This document shows, one piece after another, positions 1 through 8,019 of a DNA stretch of 13,760 bases. Made by a program: the position numbers and the translations under genes. The stretch spans positions 1-13,760 of the forward strand of contig DJGJ01000072.1 in the NCBI GenBank assembly GCA_002432715.1. The letters run 5' to 3'. Source of the stretch: Sphaerochaeta sp. UBA5849. Lineage in GTDB: Bacteria > Spirochaetota > Spirochaetia > Sphaerochaetales > Sphaerochaetaceae. Below the pieces are notes generated by a model. That model did not search any database and was not told where the DNA came from. It saw nothing but the letters and a program-made list of their open reading frames with translations. Position 1 is the first letter of the stretch, and the number at the start of each line of letters is the position of its first letter.

Positions 1-48
1 AGAACTTGATACTGTTGAGATCTGAGGAAAAAAGGTTTCAAATTTATG

Positions 49-76
49 TTGACTTGTATACAATCTTGTATAAAAT
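49..76 (+). promoter_or_regulatory. Sigma70-type promoter of the catabolic operon
   Basis: TTGACT at 49-54 and TAAAAT at 71-76 are separated by 16 bp, close to the housekeeping consensus. Transcription would begin near 83, leaving a leader of about 38 nt before the ATG at 121. It is the only convincing promoter ahead of the run of closely packed plus-strand genes, so it probably drives all of them. The spacer and -10 are built from a repeated sequence that looks like an operator, described separately. Confidence 0.7.
53..76. promoter_or_regulatory. Candidate operator: tandem 12-bp repeat with palindrome
   Basis: Two head-to-tail 12-bp units, CTTGTATACAAT (53-64) and CTTGTATAAAAT (65-76), differ at one base. 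The first contains the perfect 10-bp palindrome TTGTATACAA (54-63). The repeat fills the spacer and the -10 box, so a bound protein would block RNA polymerase. FadR-subfamily GntR regulators usually bind short palindromes of this general form, and such a regulator is encoded in the operon (6420-7088). The assignment of that protein to this site is inference. Confidence 0.5.
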
Positions 77-120
77 AGAAGTTGGGTACTTTTCCAGCGG
101 TGTGGAAAGCGAGTGCCTTG

Positions 121-3100
121 ATGAAGCAAGTCGTTGTCAAGAAAGACATGTACGTCGATTCTGTTGTCTTGATGCTACTCAGCAGGGATCTGGAAACTAG
201 AGAAGAAATCGAATCCGCAACAGTTGCCATGGGCACCGCCATGAATGTGCAGTTGCTCATAGACCAAGGATATTCTCCCACCCAACTCGAAAAGGCCACC
301 CCTTCCGACCTCCTTATAGCTCTTGATTGCCCTGAGGAAAGTGATATACCCGCCATGCTTGCCTTTACGGACACCTTGCTCTCAGGCAAGGGAGGAAGCT
401 CAAAAGCCGAAGCTTCCCAAGAAGCGTATTGCAGCGTAGAAGATGTAGTACGCTCACAAAGTGAAACCAATTTGGCAATTATCTCAGTACCAGGCATCTA
501 CGCAGCCCATGAAGCACGAAAAGCCCTGGACCTCGGCCTGAACGTCATGATCTTCTCCGACAACGTTGCCTTGGAAGATGAAATAGACCTCAAGCAGCGT
601 GCCGTGGAAAAAGGCTTGTTGGTCATGGGTCCCGACTGCGGAACCGCAATAATCGGAGGAAAACCGCTCTGTTTCGCCAATGTAGTCGCCCCGGGTTCCA
701 TCGGGTTGGTTGCTGCTTCAGGAACCGGCTTGCAGGAAGTGACATGCCTGCTGGATCGGATGGGCTGCGGCATAAGCCAAGCCATCGGCACCGGAGGACG
801 GGATTTGAAGAACAAAGCCGTGGGAGGGAGAATGATGCTGCAAGGCATCAGAGCCCTTGGTGAAGATCCAAACACCGATCTCATTGTCGTAGTATCCAAA
901 CCCCCAACCCCTGAATTGGTACCAACCGTACTCAATGCCTTGGTACGGACACAGAAGAACTCGGTTGTACACTTCATCGGAGCCGACGCGCATCAATTTC
1001 CCCACCATCCCTTGATCCATTGGGCCTCCAATCTTGAGGAGACGGCGCGCATTGCAGCCTCCCTTAGCGGCAAAAACCTCCCAAAACGGGAACACTACGA
1101 TGATTGGCCCTTCGATCTGGACCATGAAACCATCGATGCCATTGTTCTCAGGGAATCGAAGCACAGGCTGCCCGAACAAACCAATATCCGCGGATATTAT
1201 ACAGGAGGCACGCTGTGTGATGAGGCTTGGTTATCCCTTTCGGACCTCAAGGAGAACGTATATTCCAATAACCAAACCAACCCAGCCTTGAGACTCTTGG
1301 ATCCGCATGTCTCAATCGGTCACACCATCGTCGATCTAGGTGATGATGTCTTTACCGTGGGAAGACCACACCCCATGATCGACCCCACCACGCGTACCGA
1401 CCGGATCCGCAAGGAGATGGACGACGCTTCAATTGCCGTGATGGTGCTCGATTGCGTACTAGGGTATGGAAGCTGCGACGACCCGGCAGGAGCGATGATA
1501 CCCACGCTGGTTGCAGCCAAGCAGGCAGCTCTCAAGCGGGGAGGGTACCTGAGCATCGTTGCTTCAGTAACCGGAACCCCACTCGATCCGCAAGGTTTTG
1601 CCCTCCAAGTACAAAACCTTGAAAAAGCCGGCGTAGTGGTGATGCCCTCCAACTATCAAGCCGTCAAACTGGCACAGAGAATTCTCCTCAAACAAACCGG
1701 TGTCGGAAACCGGGAAGAGAGCATGGAATCGCCTTCACAAATCACCCTCAAACCGCTGGACCTTCCCGATGCCACACCCGTAGGACCGATACTCTCCTTG
1801 TTTGAAAAGGGAGTCCATGCAGTCAACCTTGGCTTGGCTTCCTTTTCTAAAAATCTAGAGTCTTGTGGTGCCGATGTGTACAACCTGGATTGGAAACCCC
1901 CTGCCGGCGGTGATGTCGTTTTGATCGACGCACTCAACCGGATGGATACAATCAAGGATATCGACTGTAACGAAGCCAACCAAGAAGCGGTGGAGCGGGT
2001 TCTTGCGAGCAAGCCAATGCTGCTGGGCATCGCCAAGGCGAAGGACGTCATCCCCGGCATGCGGGAAAACCTGTTGTTGCACGCAGGACCCCCGATCACC
2101 TGGGAGCGCATGTGCGGTCCCATGCGGGGAGCGGTCATTGGTGCGCTGTTGTATGAAGGAAAGGCAAAGGATGCCAACGAGGCTGAAAAGCTCGCGTCTT
2201 CAGGTGCCATTGAGTTTGAACCCTGTCATCACCATAATGCAGTCGGCCCCATGGCCGGCATCATCAGCTGCAGTATGCCGGTATGGATCGTAGAGAACGA
2301 CACCTACAAGAATAAAGCCTATGCAACACTGAATGAAGGATTGGGAAAGGTCCTTCGCTATGGAGCATACAACGAGGAAGTGCTCTCCCGGCTTCACTGG
2401 ATGGAAAGCATCCTCGCTCCGATTCTCAACAAAGCTTTGCAGCTCCATGGACCGATCGACATGCGTTCCTTGATAGTACAGGCACTGCAGATGGGTGATG
2501 AGGGCCACAACCGCAACAGGGCGGGAACATCGCTGGTCATTCGCGAGCTTGCACCGTATCTCGTATTGCTCGACGAACCGAAGCAACACATCTCCGATGT
2601 ACTGACTTTCATGCACAAGAACGATCACTTCTTCCTCAACCTCTCGATGCCGTCGGCAAAGTGCACGATGGACAGCGCAAAGCACGTGAAAGGAAGTACA
2701 CTCATTACTGCGATGGCCCGCAACGGTACGGACTTCGGCATTCAAATCTCAGGTCTTGCAGACCGTTGGTTCACCGCCGGGGCGACCGTCGTCGAAGGAT
2801 TGTATCTCCCCGGCTTCAAAGCCGAGGATGCCGCTTTGGACATTGGGGACTCGGTCATCACCGAAACATCGGGCATCGGCGGCTTTGCCATGGCAGCCTC
2901 GCCCTCCATCGTCAAGTTCGTCGGAGGAACACCCTCCGATGCAATTATGTACACCAAACGAATGTACAACATCACCCTGGCCGAAAACAGGGAATATAGG
3001 ATCCCCATTTTGGATTTCCGAGGGACTCCCACCGGCATCGATGTAAGGAAGGTGGTTGAGAAGGGGATTCTTCCTGTCATCAACACCGGCATCGCACACA

Positions 3101-3231
3101 AGGAGCCGGGTATCGGGATGGTAGGAGCCGGGTTGGTGAAACCTCCGATCAAGTGTTTTCAGGATGCTCTCTTGGCTTTTGCCGACGAGTATGCACCCTC
3201 CGATCATAGCAAAAAAAGGAGAAAGCAATGA
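121..3231 (+). CDS. fdrA: FdrA-YlbE (AllF-AllG) fusion, oxamate carbamoyltransferase-like
   Basis: A 1036-residue protein joining two E. coli proteins end to end. Residues 1 to about 600 match FdrA (acyl-CoA synthetase-like, succinyl-CoA synthetase alpha fold): GPDCGT at 170-175, ASGTGLQE at 199-206, GRPHPMIDP from 414, and the FdrA tail ending in PAGG. Residues from about 612 to the end match DUF1116/YlbE, with HAGPP, the HHHN stretch and GDEGHNRNR (from 792). In E. coli the two proteins act with YlbF as oxamate carbamoyltransferase, splitting oxalurate into oxamate and carbamoyl phosphate; the YlbF homologue is encoded at 7069. I chose ATG at 121 because FdrA proteins start with this segment (KQVVVKKDMYVDSV). 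The longer frame from TTG 82 would begin right at the predicted transcription start. The ribosome site (GGAAAG, 104-109) is modest. The stop overlaps the next start (ATGA). The fold is sure; the substrate here is inferred. Confidence 0.92.
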   Translation: MKQVVVKKDMYVDSVVLMLLSRDLETREEIESATVAMGTAMNVQLLIDQGYSPTQLEKATPSDLLIALDCPEESDIPAMLAFTDTLLSGKGGSSKAEASQEAYCSVEDVVRSQSETNLAIISVPGIYAAHEARKALDLGLNVMIFSDNVALEDEIDLKQRAVEKGLLVMGPDCGTAIIGGKPLCFANVVAPGSIGLVAASGTGLQEVTCLLDRMGCGISQAIGTGGRDLKNKAVGGRMMLQGIRALGEDPNTDLIVVVSKPPTPELVPTVLNALVRTQKNSVVHFIGADAHQFPHHPLIHWASNLEETARIAASLSGKNLPKREHYDDWPFDLDHETIDAIVLRESKHRLPEQTNIRGYYTGGTLCDEAWLSLSDLKENVYSNNQTNPALRLLDPHVSIGHTIVDLGDDVFTVGRPHPMIDPTTRTDRIRKEMDDASIAVMVLDCVLGYGSCDDPAGAMIPTLVAAKQAALKRGGYLSIVASVTGTPLDPQGFALQVQNLEKAGVVVMPSNYQAVKLAQRILLKQTGVGNREESMESPSQITLKPLDLPDATPVGPILSLFEKGVHAVNLGLASFSKNLESCGADVYNLDWKPPAGGDVVLIDALNRMDTIKDIDCNEANQEAVERVLASKPMLLGIAKAKDVIPGMRENLLLHAGPPITWERMCGPMRGAVIGALLYEGKAKDANEAEKLASSGAIEFEPCHHHNAVGPMAGIISCSMPVWIVENDTYKNKAYATLNEGLGKVLRYGAYNEEVLSRLHWMESILAPILNKALQLHGPIDMRSLIVQALQMGDEGHNRNRAGTSLVIRELAPYLVLLDEPKQHISDVLTFMHKNDHFFLNLSMPSAKCTMDSAKHVKGSTLITAMARNGTDFGIQISGLADRWFTAGATVVEGLYLPGFKAEDAALDIGDSVITETSGIGGFAMAASPSIVKFVGGTPSDAIMYTKRMYNITLAENREYRIPILDFRGTPTGIDVRKVVEKGILPVINTGIAHKEPGIGMVGAGLVKPPIKCFQDALLAFADEYAPSDHSKKRRKQ

Positions 3232-4103
3232 AAGTAATCGATCTGACGATTCCCTTGGGCGTTGGGACACCACCTTGGCCGACGTATATACCGCTACAGG
3301 TCCAATATTTCAAGCGGCTTGCACCCAACGGTGCAAACGGGCAAGTGGTGACCCACTCCAACCATGTGGGAACACACCTTGACGGAGAAATACATTTCTA
3401 TACACCGGGAAAGGATATTGCACAACTGGATATGGACTTCTTGGTGCATGAAGGCGCCATCGTCGACCTTTCCGACGTGTGCGGCGATTATGACGTCTAC
3501 ACCTCGGACATGGTCGAAGAGCGCGTCGAAGTGAAAGAGGGAGACATCCTGATCATCCACACCGGGTATCACCACTATGGATGGGACCAGCCAACCGGTG
3601 ACGAAATCAGATACATGATCAAGCACCCCGGACCCAATAGGGAGTTCGCTGAATGGGCGAAGAAAAAGAAACTGCGGTGGATAGGAGTCGACTGCGGCAG
3701 CGCAGACCATCCCATGAACACCAAAATCAGGGACTGGATGCCCAAGGAAGCCAAGCAATGTGATGCACATTTCAAGGAAAAGTACGGCATGCCCTTGGAT
3801 GAGTTCTTTACTGAAGACAAGTATCAGTTGATGCATATTGAAATGTTCAACCATGGAATCATCCACGCAGAGTGTGTCGGGGGAGACCTCGACCTATTGC
3901 TCAACCAACGGGCGGTCATCGGGTGTTATCCTTGGCGGTTTGTGGATGGGGAGTCCTCCATTGCCCGTATCGTGGCTCATGTCGACGACGACCGCTATGA
4001 GATGCTGATGGCAAAGAAGGCAAAAGCCGAACTGACCCGCTTTGGGGATGTTGCAGGCAGCAGGAACGCTTGGTTGCACGAAGAAGCAAGAAAGCACAGG
4101 TAA
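3228..4103 (+). CDS. Cyclase-family metal-dependent hydrolase
   Basis: A 291-residue member of the cyclase family (PF04199), which includes kynurenine formamidase and isatin hydrolase, enzymes that hydrolyse amide or lactam bonds with a bound divalent metal. The metal motif is HVGTHLDGEIH: H46, H50, D52 and H56. Later family positions are D155 (GVDCGSADH), H203 and E215 (HIEMFNHGIIHAE), and the closing ARIVA (246-250). Where most members read D-A-P-x-H this one reads D-G-E-I-H, and about 45 residues separate D155 from H203, longer than in small formamidases. Translation is probably coupled to the gene before by the ATGA overlap, with AGGAG at 3217-3221. In this operon it is a good candidate for opening a lactam or ureide ring. 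The substrate is unknown. Confidence 0.88.
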   Translation: MKVIDLTIPLGVGTPPWPTYIPLQVQYFKRLAPNGANGQVVTHSNHVGTHLDGEIHFYTPGKDIAQLDMDFLVHEGAIVDLSDVCGDYDVYTSDMVEERVEVKEGDILIIHTGYHHYGWDQPTGDEIRYMIKHPGPNREFAEWAKKKKLRWIGVDCGSADHPMNTKIRDWMPKEAKQCDAHFKEKYGMPLDEFFTEDKYQLMHIEMFNHGIIHAECVGGDLDLLLNQRAVIGCYPWRFVDGESSIARIVAHVDDDRYEMLMAKKAKAELTRFGDVAGSRNAWLHEEARKHR

Positions 4104-4120
4104 AAAAAGGAGTCCGCAAA

Positions 4121-4807
4121 ATGGCATTGGACGCAATGGAAAAGATATTGAGACCTCCTGAGTTGACGCTCAAGGCCTATCCCCCCAAGGTAATCACCTT
4201 GGCATCAGGGGAGAAGATGGTGGTTCGGGAAGCAAAGCGGGAAGAAGTCGGAGCCTTGCTGGGAACCTTGTATCCGCTGATCGGTGTTCCGAAGGACTTC
4301 TACGACCTCGTAGCTGTTCGCATGTATTCGGAAATCCTAGGCTGGTATCGCTACCGGGTGGCGAATGAGTTTGTCCTGGTCGGGACCATCGACGGAGTCA
4401 TCGCCGGCATTGTAACCAGCCGTGCCGTTACGCCGCAGCTGGGTATGAGCCTGCATACGTTGACGATCAAGCGAGGGCTCAGGGTAGGAGCGCAATTGTT
4501 TGCCGCAAAAATGGAACACCACATAGACATTTTAGGGGAAGAAGAAGTCTACATCGTTGCAGAGAGCCCCAATGGCTTCAAGCGATGGATGATCGAGTAC
4601 CAATTGGAGGACCGCTCCTCCCAATTTCCCGAAGTCAGGCATGAATTGGGTGGTGTCCCCACCTACGTGTTGACTCGTCCGCTTTGGGATGCTGTACGGG
4701 CAAGCAAGTGCACCGGCACCAGGCCGGTTTCAGCTGAAGATCTCAAATCGGCGGAAAAATTGATCATGCCCGCCGAATATCCCCAGATCCCGGGATTCAA
4801 GAGGTAA
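4121..4807 (+). CDS. GNAT-like protein of unknown role
   Basis: A 228-residue soluble protein. Residues 30-53 (GEKMVVREAKREEVGALL...) look like the first strand and helix of a GNAT acyltransferase. Residues 85-101 (VLVGTIDGVIAGIVTSR) resemble the central beta hairpin. RGLRVGAQL (118-126) sits where GNAT enzymes bind the CoA pyrophosphate, but it lacks the usual Q/R-x-x-G-x-G/A spacing. The last 60 residues form a tail without a family I recognise. ATG 4121 is chosen over an upstream in-frame start at 4070 because that would run deep into the cyclase gene, and AGGAG at 4108-4112 serves 4121. It lies 17 bp after the cyclase gene and 3 bp before the thiolase gene, suggesting that it works with the latter. 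Whether it transfers an acyl group or only binds CoA cannot be told. Confidence 0.75.
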   Translation: MALDAMEKILRPPELTLKAYPPKVITLASGEKMVVREAKREEVGALLGTLYPLIGVPKDFYDLVAVRMYSEILGWYRYRVANEFVLVGTIDGVIAGIVTSRAVTPQLGMSLHTLTIKRGLRVGAQLFAAKMEHHIDILGEEEVYIVAESPNGFKRWMIEYQLEDRSSQFPEVRHELGGVPTYVLTRPLWDAVRASKCTGTRPVSAEDLKSAEKLIMPAEYPQIPGFKR

Positions 4808-4810
4808 GCA

Positions 4811-6007
4811 ATGGCAAACGTTGGAATAGTAGGAATCGGGCACACCAGATTCGGTAATTCCTCTGAATATGACCTTTCGGATGTATTATCGTATGCTGCA
4901 ACTGATGCCTTGGAGGACGCACATTTTCTATCAAGAAGGAAGGAAGTCGACCAGGTAATCGTCGGCAATATGGCAAGCGGTCTCTTTTGCCATCAAAGTG
5001 CCGTGGCTTCCGCCTTGATAAGTCGCATGGATATGGAACCGGTCCCGGCTGAACTGGTGGAAAATGGACCAGCCTCAGGGGCCAGCGCAATCAAGATCGG
5101 GTATATGGCGATTGCCTCCGGCATGGCGGACATTGTATTGGTGGTCGGCGGAGAAGTGATGCGCAAAGTCTCGGGTTGGGTCGGCACCGACTATGTAGCA
5201 ACCATGCTGCATACCGAAGCCGAATACAACATGGGCCTCACCCTCCCCGCCTTCGGTGGAATGTTCACCCGCATGTATATGGAACGATATGGGCTGACCG
5301 AACGCGACCTTGCCCTGTTGGCGGTGAAAAACCATGCCAATGGTGCAAAGAACAAGTACGCCCATATCCAGGCCCCGTGCTCGATTGAAGCCATCAACGA
5401 CGGCCCTGAAGCCGCGGTGGTGAATACGTATGTAGCCGAACCGCTGCGAATGTACTCGACTTGCCCGGTAAGTGATGGAGCCGCTGCGCTATTGCTGGTG
5501 AACATGGATAGTCCGAAGGCGAAAGACTTTCCCAAGAAACCGATTCGGATCGCAGGCATAGCCAGTGCCACCGACACCCATTGCGTGCATAACAGAAAAG
5601 ACCCGCTGCTGCTTGATGCAGTAAGGATCGCCGCTGAAAAAGCATACGCCATGGCGAAGCTGACACCAAAGGATATCTCCTTTGCCGAGCTTCATGATGC
5701 TTTCTCCATTCTTGAACTGGCCATCAGTGAAGAGGTGGGGTTCTTTGAACGAGGCAAGAGCTTCTTGGCAGTGCGGCAAGGCCTGACCAATATCGACGGG
5801 AAGCTTCCCATCAATACATCCGGGGGGTTGAAGTCCAAAGGCCATCCGGTAGGGGCTACCGGTGTCTCCCAGGCGGTGGAGTTGGTAAGACAGTTGCGCG
5901 GAGAAGCTGAGAAAGGAAGGCAGGTGAGTAATCCTCGCTATGGTATGTCGGTCAATTTCGGTGGGTTCGGCAATAACGTCGTCGCGCTGATCTGCGCAAA
6001 GGAGTAA
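4811..6007 (+). CDS. SCP2-type thiolase homologue lacking the nucleophilic cysteine
   Basis: A 398-residue thiolase-superfamily protein of the SCP2/archaeal type that pairs with DUF35 proteins; the DUF35 gene follows after 10 bp. Family motifs are present: HDAF (H295), GHPVGATG (H345) and NFGG (382-385), and the conserved CPVSDGAAA stretch. The nucleophile motif, normally C-A-S-G, reads P-A-S-G: proline 87 replaces the cysteine, with A88, S89 and G90 kept. An ordinary thiolytic mechanism through an acyl-cysteine is therefore unlikely. Thiolase-fold/DUF35 pairs that work as retro-aldolases, such as the Ltp2 steroid side-chain enzymes, are a known alternative, so this may cleave or form a C-C bond on a CoA ester by aldol or Claisen chemistry without acyl-enzyme. 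The start follows AGAGG just upstream. Family assignment is firm; the reaction is unknown. Confidence 0.9.
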   Translation: MANVGIVGIGHTRFGNSSEYDLSDVLSYAATDALEDAHFLSRRKEVDQVIVGNMASGLFCHQSAVASALISRMDMEPVPAELVENGPASGASAIKIGYMAIASGMADIVLVVGGEVMRKVSGWVGTDYVATMLHTEAEYNMGLTLPAFGGMFTRMYMERYGLTERDLALLAVKNHANGAKNKYAHIQAPCSIEAINDGPEAAVVNTYVAEPLRMYSTCPVSDGAAALLLVNMDSPKAKDFPKKPIRIAGIASATDTHCVHNRKDPLLLDAVRIAAEKAYAMAKLTPKDISFAELHDAFSILELAISEEVGFFERGKSFLAVRQGLTNIDGKLPINTSGGLKSKGHPVGATGVSQAVELVRQLRGEAEKGRQVSNPRYGMSVNFGGFGNNVVALICAKE

Positions 6008-6017
6008 GGGTGCTGCC

Positions 6018-6401
6018 ATGATTGATTTCAGCATGTATGAAGTGAAGGAACCGAAGATTTCAGCCTACCGCTGTGAATCGTGCGGGACACTGTATTACCC
6101 AGCCCCCATGGTGTGCAAAACCTGTAACAGCCGCCGGGACCCTGTGACCGGCAAGGGATGGGAGCAATTTGATTTGGAAGGCCCGTGCACCCTGCTTTCC
6201 TGGACGCGGTTGTGGAATCTGCCTGAAGGCTACACAAAGAAGAATATGATGTTCGGCATCGTGGAATTCGAGAACGGGCTTCGGGCATCGGGGCAGTTGG
6301 AAGTGGATGAACCAAAAACAGGAATGAAGTTGGTTTCAACCGTGGTGGAGTCGGATGAACGACCGGGCGATCCCGTGAAGGTATTCATTTTCAAGCAATA
6401 G
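6018..6401 (+). CDS. DUF35 zinc-ribbon/OB-fold partner of the thiolase homologue
   Basis: A 127-residue protein with an N-terminal zinc ribbon (C19-x2-C22-x10-C33-x2-C36) and a C-terminal OB-fold-like part (from about 50: GPCTLLSWTRLWNLPEGY..., MMFGIVEFENGLRASGQL). DUF35 proteins bind thiolase-fold enzymes and bring the CoA ester into the active site, as in archaeal acetoacetyl-CoA thiolase/HMG-CoA synthase and in Ltp2-type aldolases. All four zinc ligands are present, unlike some DUF35 proteins. It follows the thiolase homologue by 10 bp, with AAGGG at 6006-6010 as ribosome site. Together they most likely make one heteromeric enzyme. Confidence 0.9.
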   Translation: MIDFSMYEVKEPKISAYRCESCGTLYYPAPMVCKTCNSRRDPVTGKGWEQFDLEGPCTLLSWTRLWNLPEGYTKKNMMFGIVEFENGLRASGQLEVDEPKTGMKLVSTVVESDERPGDPVKVFIFKQ

Positions 6402-6419
6402 CATCCCAGGAGGATCCCA

Positions 6420-7088
6420 ATGGGTAGTCCGGTACGCAGCACTGATATTTACGATTCTCTCTCCCAGCGAATCATAACCTGGTTTTACACACCCGGGTAT
6501 CGGTTGACTGAAGAAGAACTGTGTGCTGAGTTTGCAGTAAGTCGCTCTCCTGTTAGGGAGGCGCTGGGCAGTCTCGTATCGGCCAGATTAATCTCCAAGG
6601 AAGCTCATAAAGGATATATGGTGAGGCAGATTGACCTTAGGGAGGTCAATGAACTGTATGACACCCGGCTGGTCCTGGAACTTGCCGTGGTGGAGACCTT
6701 GTGTGAAAAAGGAATGGATGCCTCCATACTGAAGGATTTGCAGGAACGTTGGAAGGTGATGCTTGATACGTTGCCCGAGGGCCTGGCACTCTGTGCAACC
6801 GAGGATGAACTTTTTCACAAGACGCTGTGTTCCGCAGCGGGGAATTTGGTGATGATGCAGATGTTGGACGACATCGCCAAGAGGATCCATTTCGTCCGGT
6901 TGTCGGACATAACCGATCCTGACAGGATGCGCAAGACCTGTCAGGATCATCTTGATCTGCTGCTTTCGTTGGAAGCTAGGGATGTTGAACAATCTAAGTC
7001 GATCGTAAGACGGAACATCCTCTGGGGTAAAGAGAAAGTGGATACCGCCATCAAGGAGGCGTTGTTTCATGCGCACCACATGGCCTGA
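6420..7088 (+). CDS. GntR-family (FadR subfamily, FCD) transcriptional regulator
   Basis: A 222-residue regulator. Residues 8-70 are the GntR winged helix-turn-helix (LTEEELCAEFAVSRSPVREAL, recognition part SRSPVREAL). Residues 75-215 are an all-helical FCD ligand domain with R83 (YDTRLVLE) at the usual ligand arginine. FCD metal ligands are D129 and H133 (DELFH) and H177 (DHLDLL); the usual fourth, a histidine in the last helix, appears to be N199 (RRNI). Such proteins typically bind an organic acid pathway intermediate and repress their own operon. The gene sits inside the operon (AGGAGG at 6408-6413), 18 bp after the DUF35 gene and overlapping the next gene by 20 bp, so it is probably co-transcribed and autoregulated. 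The repeat at 53-76 is the natural target. Confidence 0.92.
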   Translation: MGSPVRSTDIYDSLSQRIITWFYTPGYRLTEEELCAEFAVSRSPVREALGSLVSARLISKEAHKGYMVRQIDLREVNELYDTRLVLELAVVETLCEKGMDASILKDLQERWKVMLDTLPEGLALCATEDELFHKTLCSAAGNLVMMQMLDDIAKRIHFVRLSDITDPDRMRKTCQDHLDLLLSLEARDVEQSKSIVRRNILWGKEKVDTAIKEALFHAHHMA

Positions 7089-8019
7089 CGGTCCGTTGGG
7101 GACCATTGAGGTGATGGGCTCACGCTTTCCTTCTTCCCCAAGGGTCCTTTTGGTGCACTCTGTATTCAACACTTCCCTGAATCTCCAGGACAAAGACGAC
7201 GGCCTTTGCGCCTTGGTGATGAAAGCGGAGCAGCTTCACCCATGCACCGCATTCATGCATTCATCCACTGCGTGTACGCAATTCAGCTTGCTTGGTCTTG
7301 CGAGAGGACAGAAGGTTCTGCTGCAGGAAGATCGGTTGAGCTTCGATTGCGGTTTATGGGTCTCGTTTGTTGGATCCATGCGGGTGCATCCAAACAATGA
7401 GGCAGCTCCTGCTGCCTGTTCCCTGAACAACGGGAACCTTACGCACATGGGCGCCATGCTTACCAAGGCACAACACGATAAAGGTGCCGTATTGGTATAT
7501 GATGCGATTATCCATCATCGTGATGATAACCATAGTTTTATCGGATACTTTTCACACCATGCAAGAGTTCTTCTCGTAGGTGTCCAAACAAGAAATCTTC
7601 TTACAGCTGAACGAGGAATGCAGAAGCTTTTGGGATTCGGAGCGGGCTCCACCCCGGTAGGTGATGATTTCCTTTGTGGGTTTCTCCTCGCCCTCTTCAT
7701 GCTCGCCCGTTCAGCCGGGGAAGGCTCGTTCACTGATTTTGTTGAAGCCTTCACAACACAGCTTCGTCGATTGCTCTACGATTCATCCCAACGCACAACC
7801 GATATCTCAAAGCGCATGCTGCTTCTTGCCTGCGACAATCTGTTTTCCCAGGCGTTGGTGGCGTTTGCCCAGACGGTTTGTTCAGACCAGCTTGATGAGG
7901 TGCAGTATGCAGCGGCTTTGCAGGTGCTCTCTGGATTGGGCCATAGTTCTGGATATGATGCAGCTTCCGGCCTGCTGTATGGTCTTTTGCCGGAAATCAT
8001 GGGTAAGGGGGGCGTATGA
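7069..8019 (+). CDS. allH: AllH/YlbF-like DUF2877 protein, third oxamate carbamoyltransferase part
   Basis: A 316-residue DUF2877 protein. The signature GFGAGSTPVGDDFLCG runs from residue 189 (D199, D200), and the C-terminal LGHSSGYDAASGLL matches the family's closing motif. In E. coli the YlbF protein is the third component needed with FdrA and YlbE for oxamate carbamoyltransferase activity. Its presence here, separated from the FdrA-YlbE fusion by five genes but in the same operon, supports a complete complex. It is somewhat longer than the E. coli protein as I remember it (about 270 residues). Translation starts inside the end of the regulator gene, with AAGGAGG at 7053-7059, and the stop overlaps the next ATG (ATGA). 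Confidence 0.88.
   Translation: MRTTWPDGPLGTIEVMGSRFPSSPRVLLVHSVFNTSLNLQDKDDGLCALVMKAEQLHPCTAFMHSSTACTQFSLLGLARGQKVLLQEDRLSFDCGLWVSFVGSMRVHPNNEAAPAACSLNNGNLTHMGAMLTKAQHDKGAVLVYDAIIHHRDDNHSFIGYFSHHARVLLVGVQTRNLLTAERGMQKLLGFGAGSTPVGDDFLCGFLLALFMLARSAGEGSFTDFVEAFTTQLRRLLYDSSQRTTDISKRMLLLACDNLFSQALVAFAQTVCSDQLDEVQYAAALQVLSGLGHSSGYDAASGLLYGLLPEIMGKGGV

Noticed and set aside
6..200. Short plus-strand frame across the first promoter
   Set aside because: It spans the -35 and -10 boxes and runs out of frame into the FdrA gene; no ribosome site.
2200..2745. Minus-strand open frame of 181 codons inside the FdrA-YlbE gene
   Set aside because: Antisense shadow of the conserved DUF1116 region with no independent start signals or recognisable motif.
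7511..7534. Inverted repeat ATCATC/GATGAT inside the allH gene
   Set aside because: It falls within a coding stretch for HHRDDN and is explained by codon content; no T-run or other regulatory context.
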